Shown in pieces: positions 22,586 to 26,632 of a DNA stretch of 26,632 bases. This DNA comes from CAYFKJ01 sp964401845 (GTDB lineage: Bacteria; Pseudomonadota; Alphaproteobacteria; UBA2966), in NCBI GenBank assembly GCA_964401845.1, contig CAYOAD010000023.1, positions 1 to 26,632 on the forward strand, given 5' to 3'. Both the position numbers and the translations under genes were made by a program. Below the pieces are notes generated by a model that did no database searches, was not told the DNA's origin, and worked only from the letters and a program-made list of their open reading frames with translations. The first letter of the stretch is position 1, and the number at the start of each line of letters is the position of its first letter.

Positions 22586-22641
22586 CGTAATTGATGGCTT
22601 CCGGGGGAACAAGCGGCCCGCAAAGAGGAACGGATAAGACC

Positions 22642-23667
22642 ATGGGTTACAAAGTTGCGATCGCCGGCGCCACGGGCAACGTGGGCCGCGAATTATTGAA
22701 CATCCTGGCGGAACGCGAGTTCCCGGTGGACGAGGTGGTGGCGCTGGCCTCCAAGAATTCCGTCGGGCGCGAGGTCTCCTTCGGCGAAAAAGACGTGCTG
22801 AAAGTCCAGGCGCTGGAGGATTATGACTTCAGCGGTACCGACATCGGCCTGTTCTCGCCGGGCGGCAGCGTGTCCGCCGTTCACGCCCCGCGCGCCGCGG
22901 CCCAGGGCTGCGTGGTGATCGATAATACCTCGCACTTCCGCATGGACCCGGACGTGCCGCTGGTGGTGCCGGAGGTCAACGCCGACGCCGTTTCCGGCTT
23001 CGCCAAGAAGAACATCATCGCCAATCCCAACTGCTCAACCATCCAGATGGTGGTGGCCCTGAAGCCCCTGCATGACGCCGCCGGCATCAAGCGTGTCGTG
23101 GTTTCGACCTACCAGTCGGTCTCCGGTGCGGGCAACGCGGCGATGGACGAGCTGTTCGACCAGACCAAGGGCATCTACGCCAACCAGTCACCCGAGCCGG
23201 AAAAATTCACCAAGCAGATGGCCTTCAACGTCATCCCCCACATTGGCAACTTCATGGACGGCGGCGCGACCGACGAGGAATGGAAGATGGTCGTCGAGAC
23301 CAAGAAGATCGTCGATCCCAAGATCAAGGTGACGGCGACCTGCGTTCGCGTGCCGGTATTCGTCGGCCATTCGGAAGCCGTCAACATCGAGTTCGAACGC
23401 GAAATTTCCGCCGACGAAGCGCGGGAAATCCTGCGCGTTGCGCCCGGCGTCATGCTCTACGACGAACCGGCGGAGAACGGCTACATCACGCCGGTCGAAT
23501 CGGTCGGCGAATACGCCACCTACGTCAGCCGGGTGCGCGAGGATCCGACCGTCGACAGTGGTCTCGACCTCTGGGTGGTGTCGGACAACCTGCGCAAGGG
23601 CGCGGCCCTCAACACCGTCCAGATCGCCGAGGTGCTGATCAACAAGTACCTCAAGAAGGCGGCTTGA
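22642..23667 (+). CDS. asd: Aspartate-semialdehyde dehydrogenase
   Basis: Asd reduces beta-aspartyl phosphate to aspartate semialdehyde with NADPH, the branch point to lysine/diaminopimelate and to threonine, methionine and isoleucine. From the ATG at 22642 (RBS AGAGGA) it has 341 residues; the open frame extends 17 codons upstream without family sequence. N-terminal nucleotide-binding motif GATGNVGRELL (9-19), catalytic Cys131 in NPNCSTIQMV, SVSGAGNAAMDEL (159-171), and the substrate Arg236/His243 in RVPVFVGHSEA. Enzyme is a cytosolic dimer or tetramer. It is preceded by the putative Lys/Thr leader attenuator, and followed after four bases by a VOC-family gene. Confidence 0.97.
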   Translation: MGYKVAIAGATGNVGRELLNILAEREFPVDEVVALASKNSVGREVSFGEKDVLKVQALEDYDFSGTDIGLFSPGGSVSAVHAPRAAAQGCVVIDNTSHFRMDPDVPLVVPEVNADAVSGFAKKNIIANPNCSTIQMVVALKPLHDAAGIKRVVVSTYQSVSGAGNAAMDELFDQTKGIYANQSPEPEKFTKQMAFNVIPHIGNFMDGGATDEEWKMVVETKKIVDPKIKVTATCVRVPVFVGHSEAVNIEFEREISADEAREILRVAPGVMLYDEPAENGYITPVESVGEYATYVSRVREDPTVDSGLDLWVVSDNLRKGAALNTVQIAEVLINKYLKKAA

Positions 23668-23671
23668 GAAA

Positions 23672-24085
23672 ATGGCGACGGGCGTCCCCATCACCGGCAT
23701 TGACCATACCGGCATTCGCGTCAAGGACCTCGAGCGGTCGCGCGAATTCTACGGCCGGCTGGGCTTCGAATTTCTCGAAGGCCCGGTCGGGCCGGAGCCG
23801 GTGGCCATCCTCCGTCATGCGTCAGGCGTCGTTCTCAACTTCATCCTAAACGCCAGGGAGGCCTCGCCCGTCAACATCCTGATGGACGTCGAGGAAAAGC
23901 ACGCGGGCTACACCCACATCGCGCTGGCGATCAGCGACATGGCGGCCACCCTGTCCGTTCTGGAGGACGCCGGCATCGAGATCACGGAGGGGCCCGTCAC
24001 CTTCCCCACCGGCCACTCCGCCGTCTTCATCCGCGATCCTGACGGCACGGTGATCGAGCTTAATCACGCCCCCGCAGCAGATTAG
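23672..24085 (+). CDS. VOC (glyoxalase/bleomycin resistance/dioxygenase) family protein
   Basis: A 137-residue single VOC module with two beta-alpha-beta-beta-beta units: TGIDHTGIRVKDLERSREFY (8-27) and AGYTHIALAISDMAATLSVL (78-97). Likely metal ligands are His12, His82 and Glu129 (GTVIELNHA). The fourth position, at the end of the first unit, reads GVVLNFIL with Asn56 where a Glu or Gln is common. Substrate not predictable: lactoylglutathione lyase, dioxygenase or epimerase are all possible. Start ATG at 23672 lies four bases after the asd stop, so it belongs to the asd transcript. The 3' end overlaps the convergent desaturase gene by 26 bases. Confidence 0.85.
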   Translation: MATGVPITGIDHTGIRVKDLERSREFYGRLGFEFLEGPVGPEPVAILRHASGVVLNFILNAREASPVNILMDVEEKHAGYTHIALAISDMAATLSVLEDAGIEITEGPVTFPTGHSAVFIRDPDGTVIELNHAPAAD

Positions 24086-24968
24086 CGGCGAAATTCCGGT
24101 GGAAGCCGGCGTAGCCCCGCTGCGTCACCGCCAGGTGCGGCTTGGTGATTTCGTAAAGCGCGGGCAGCCGCCAGAACGGCACCGCGGGCAAGACGTGGTG
24201 CTCGGCGTGATAAGGCATGTTCCAGGTGAAGAATAGTACCAGCGGATTGGTCAGGGTGGTCCGGCTGTTTTCCAGCATATCCGGCACCAGGGGACAGCCC
24301 GCGTGCTCCGCCAGCAGATAGGCGCGCAGGAAGGGCTGACCCAGCAGCGCCGGCAGCAGCCAGGTCCAGAACAGGACGGCGCTTTGGTTGGTGACGGAGA
24401 ATGCGATGACGCCGAGGTAGCAAGCGAGATAGACCCGCGCCTCGCGCTGCACCGCGCCTTTTTCCTTTGCCGCCACGAAGGCGTCTTTGTTCCGGCCGAG
24501 TGCGTTGCCGATCAGGCTGCGAAGCTGCGAGAACCAGACCGGCAGACCCGACAGGTACGTCAAGTACTGAACCAGCGTTGACGGTTTCGCGTAGGCCAGT
24601 TCGGGATCGCGGCCGGGATCGTTGGTAAAACGATGATGGGCGAAGTGGAACTGGCGAAACCAGTGGGGCGGCAGCAGCACCAGAAAGCCGCAGATGCCGG
24701 CCACCAGATCATTCAACCGGTTGGATTTGAATGCCGTACTGTGAATGGTTTCGTGCAAGGCCGTGAAAAGAAAAATGAGAGCCACGCCGTGGGGCAAAAG
24801 CAGGATCGGCCAATAAGGAACCTCGGCCCGAATGAGGCCCGCTCCGGTCAGAACGAGGCCGAAATGCAGGGCGAAGTGACGTAGGCCGGCGATGTCGGAG
24901 CGGCTGTGTAATTCCCGGTGCTGCTGGCGGTTGAGGCCCGCGACCAAGGCTCTGTCGGTCGTTTTCAT
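24060..24968 (-). CDS. Membrane fatty acid desaturase-family protein
   Basis: A di-iron membrane oxygenase of the desaturase/hydroxylase superfamily. It has 302 residues from the ATG at 24968; a TTG seven codons upstream is the other option. All histidine boxes are present: HETIH (72-76), HFAHH (108-112), HAEHH (254-258), plus EH (221-222). Helices are grouped as in the family, about 33-50, 52-70, 86-102 and 180-215. NMPYHAEHHVLPAVPFW is close to the C-terminal box of bacterial acyl-lipid desaturases and beta-carotene ketolase-like proteins. Substrate (fatty acyl chain, carotenoid or alkane) is not determinable. It is monocistronic by context, divergent from the 75-residue gene at 25061. Confidence 0.88.
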   Translation of the reverse strand: MKTTDRALVAGLNRQQHRELHSRSDIAGLRHFALHFGLVLTGAGLIRAEVPYWPILLLPHGVALIFLFTALHETIHSTAFKSNRLNDLVAGICGFLVLLPPHWFRQFHFAHHRFTNDPGRDPELAYAKPSTLVQYLTYLSGLPVWFSQLRSLIGNALGRNKDAFVAAKEKGAVQREARVYLACYLGVIAFSVTNQSAVLFWTWLLPALLGQPFLRAYLLAEHAGCPLVPDMLENSRTTLTNPLVLFFTWNMPYHAEHHVLPAVPFWRLPALYEITKPHLAVTQRGYAGFHRNFAANLLRGRD

Positions 24969-25060
24969 GGCATTATGCCCCAGGTGCAATTCCGCGTAAT
25001 GTAATGGAATTAAACCAATTCTTCATGCTTCGCCCTGACAATGCGGGCGCGGAGGGAGCG

Positions 25061-25288
25061 ATGAGCAGTTCGAGCGACAGGGAATTGAAGCGCCAGCGCA
25101 TCGTTGCGGCGCTCAAGAACCGCAAGCCGACCATCTACGAAGGTGAAGACCCCACTGCGCCCGAACCCCCGGACGATGCCCGGATCGAGGGCAAGGTCCG
25201 CCCCGCGACCATCGAGCTTATCGGCGAAATTGTTGACCGGAACCCCGACGAGGCGCTGGCCGTTTTCCGCCGCTGGATGTCGCAATAA
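25061..25288 (+). CDS. Small protein (75 aa) resembling the FliG-binding C-terminal tail of FliF
   Basis: The ATG at 25061 has a strong ribosome binding site (GGAGGG, 25051-25056); an ATG at 25004 in frame has none. The N-terminal part is basic (ELKRQRIVAALKNRK) and is followed by an acidic Pro-rich linker (YEGEDPTAPEPPDD, 26-39). The last 30 residues, GKVRPATIELIGEIVDRNPDEALAVFRRWMSQ in the pattern K-x-x-x-I-x-x-I-G-E-I-V-D-x-x-P-D-E-A-L-x-x-x-R-x-W, match what I recall of the C-terminus of FliF, the flagellar MS-ring protein, where this helix pair binds FliG. No membrane segment or MS-ring domain is encoded. Neighbours are not flagellar. It could be a free FliG-interacting module or an unrelated helix pair; recognition is by pattern only. 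Confidence 0.6.
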   Translation: MSSSSDRELKRQRIVAALKNRKPTIYEGEDPTAPEPPDDARIEGKVRPATIELIGEIVDRNPDEALAVFRRWMSQ

Positions 25289-25304
25289 TCTCCGTCTCGT
25301 TCCG

Positions 25305-26456
25305 CTAATTCCCGGCTATTGCCCGTTTCCATGGCACGACCGGCCACCAACGCTTAACTTTGGGCGGCGCATGGGGTTCCACGAATTCGCCCGGGCGGGG
25401 GGCGGCGATGGCGATATCCGCCACCCTGGCCGCCACCAGCATCCGTTCGATGGGCTCCGTCCAGCCGTGCTGCCCCAGATTGTAAGTGCCCCAGTGCACG
25501 GGAAGGATGAGCTTGCCGCGGACATCCTTGGCCACGGCCACGGCATCCTCCGGCATCATGTGGATCTGTTCCCAGGTTTTATCGTAGGCACCGGCCTTGA
25601 CGATGGCGGCGTCGAACGGCCCGAACTTGGCGCCAACTTCCTTGAACAACGGCATGTAGCCGGTATCGCCGCTGAAAAAGACGCGGTGCTTGGGCCCGAC
25701 GATGGACCACGACGACCAAAGCTGGGTGTCGCCGTCCGTCAGACCGCGGCCGGAGTAGTGCCGGGCCGGCGTTGAAATAATTCTAAGCGTTCCGCCCGTA
25801 GCGGTTTCCTGCCACCAGTCCAATTCGACGATCTGGCTGGCCGGTATATCCCAGGCGTCGAGGTGCGAGCCGACCCCCAGGGGCACGACGAAATGCTTGG
25901 TCTTGGGCGCCAGTGCGAGGATGGAGGCGTAGTCGAGGTGGTCGTAATGGTCGTGGGAGATGACCACCGCGTCGATGTTCGGCAGGTCTGCGATCGACAC
26001 GGGCGGCGGGGAAAATCGTCCGGGACCCAGCCAGGAAATCGGCGAGACGACATCGCTGAACACCGGATCGAACAACACCCGGTAGCCGTCGATTTCCACC
26101 AGCGTCGTGGCGTGGCCGATCCAGGTGAGGCGCAAGCCCGACGCCGGCGCCTCGGCAAACGATGCGGCGTTCAGGGCGACGATGGGCAGCGTTTGCGTCG
26201 GCTCCCGCACTTCGTCACCGAAGAATTGATTGGCCAGCATTTCCGGATACGCGCCGGGCTTCATCATGTGGGTTTCGACCGGATTGCGGAACCTGCCGTC
26301 CGCGAACTGCGGCGATTTCTGCACGGCTGCCCAACGCCCATCGGAGGGCGCGGCACCCATGGGTGTCCAGGCTTCCAGGCCGAGCACCCCGGCAAAAGCG
26401 AGGAGAACGACCACGGCCATGCCGGTAATGCGCAGCCATCTCGGCAGTCGCTTCAT
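25305..26456 (-). CDS. MBL-fold metal-dependent hydrolase, NAPE-PLD-like, membrane-anchored
   Basis: Metallo-beta-lactamase-fold hydrolase related to N-acylphosphatidylethanolamine phospholipase D and UlaG-type enzymes. From the ATG at 26456 (AGGAGGGG eight to nine bases upstream) it has 383 residues; the frame opens nine codons earlier. One N-terminal helix (about 8-28) suggests a membrane anchor or uncleaved signal. Metal ligands: SHDHYDHLD (His168, His170, Asp172, His173), His233 (ARHYSGRG), Asp264 (SGDTGY) and His321 (LPVHWGT). WLGPGRFSPPP (142-152) and QIHMMPEDAV (297-306) are typical of NAPE-PLD-like bacterial proteins. In-vivo substrate unknown; a phospholipid is plausible. It lies 28 bases downstream of a TRAP permease gene and may share its transcript. 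Confidence 0.88.
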   Translation of the reverse strand: MKRLPRWLRITGMAVVVLLAFAGVLGLEAWTPMGAAPSDGRWAAVQKSPQFADGRFRNPVETHMMKPGAYPEMLANQFFGDEVREPTQTLPIVALNAASFAEAPASGLRLTWIGHATTLVEIDGYRVLFDPVFSDVVSPISWLGPGRFSPPPVSIADLPNIDAVVISHDHYDHLDYASILALAPKTKHFVVPLGVGSHLDAWDIPASQIVELDWWQETATGGTLRIISTPARHYSGRGLTDGDTQLWSSWSIVGPKHRVFFSGDTGYMPLFKEVGAKFGPFDAAIVKAGAYDKTWEQIHMMPEDAVAVAKDVRGKLILPVHWGTYNLGQHGWTEPIERMLVAARVADIAIAAPRPGEFVEPHAPPKVKRWWPVVPWKRAIAGN

Positions 26457-26484
26457 CGGCCACCCCTCCTGTTTTCGCGCCACC

Positions 26485-26632
26485 TCAATTCAATTGCTTG
26501 GGCAGCCAGGTCGCGACCTCCGGCACGGCGATCAACAGGACCAAAACAGCCATTTCGATGATAATGAACGGCAGTGCCGAGCGCACCACGGCGCCCAGCG
26601 ACACGTCGAAGGGGGCAACCCCTTTCATCACG
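26485..26632 (-). CDS. TRAP transporter large permease (DctM family), C-terminal end only
   Basis: Forty-eight codons plus TGA run off the right edge, so the 5' part is missing. The visible protein starts VMKGVAPFDVSLGAVVRS, continues into a hydrophobic helix (ALPFIIIEMAVLVLLIAV) and ends TWLPKQLN. The GVAP-x-D/E-V opening, the Leu/Ile-rich last helix and the closing WLP motif match the C-terminus of TRAP DctM/SiaM large membrane subunits, usually about 430 residues. TRAP systems use sodium gradients and a periplasmic binding protein to import organic acids; the small permease and binding protein would lie beyond the window. The MBL hydrolase gene starts 28 bases after the stop. Confidence 0.75.
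   Translation of the reverse strand, partial: VMKGVAPFDVSLGAVVRSALPFIIIEMAVLVLLIAVPEVATWLPKQLN

Overview
The window is a GC-rich, densely packed chromosomal segment whose gene orders point to an alphaproteobacterium, most likely of the Rhodospirillales type. These are ccmF-ccmG-ccmH-ccmI, dapF-mtaB-ftsY-yciB and ffh-rpsP-rimM-trmD-rplS-leuC-leuD-leuB-asd. The assignment rests on synteny and protein character only. I see no rRNA, tRNA, CRISPR array, insertion sequence or prophage.

Layout. 2-3750 (+): 3' part of a cytochrome c maturation operon (ccmF, cut by the window edge, then ccmG, ccmH, ccmI). 3751-4219: the only long gene-free stretch, AT-rich, with several hairpins. 4220-5111 (+): an unrecognised 70-residue gene with its own promoter and terminator, then a NUDIX hydrolase. 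8731-5112 (-): dapF, mtaB, ftsY, yciB as one overlapping operon. 8732-8954: divergent control region rich in palindromes. 8955-13629 (+): complete HAAT-family (branched-chain amino acid type) ABC importer. 15075-13633 (-): DASS-family anion transporter. 15311-19047 (+): ffh and the rpsP-rimM-trmD-rplS translation cluster. 19156-22342 (+): leuC, leuD, leuB. 22343-22641: a leader region in front of asd. 22642-24085 (+): asd and a VOC-domain protein. 24968-24060 (-): fatty acid desaturase. 25061-25288 (+): a small protein resembling the C-terminal tail of the flagellar MS-ring protein FliF. 26456-25305 (-): a membrane-anchored NAPE-PLD-like metallo-beta-lactamase-fold hydrolase. 26632-26485 (-): the C-terminal end of a TRAP transporter large permease.

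Most interesting observation. The 299 bases between leuB and asd look like a complete ribosome-mediated transcription attenuator. A 35-codon ORF (22416-22523) ends in a run of alternating lysine and threonine codons. It is followed at once by two mutually exclusive hairpins: an antiterminator (22525-22563) and a Rho-independent terminator (22552-22585). The repeated block CGCGGGCCT at 22525-22533 and 22573-22581 lets the same central strand pair upstream or downstream. asd makes the shared precursor of lysine and threonine, so the codon run matches the pathway. I do not recall a Lys/Thr leader peptide described for asd, but I could not search.

The genes are mostly housekeeping: haem-protein maturation, membrane protein targeting (both Ffh and FtsY), translation, tRNA modification, leucine and lysine/threonine biosynthesis, and solute uptake.
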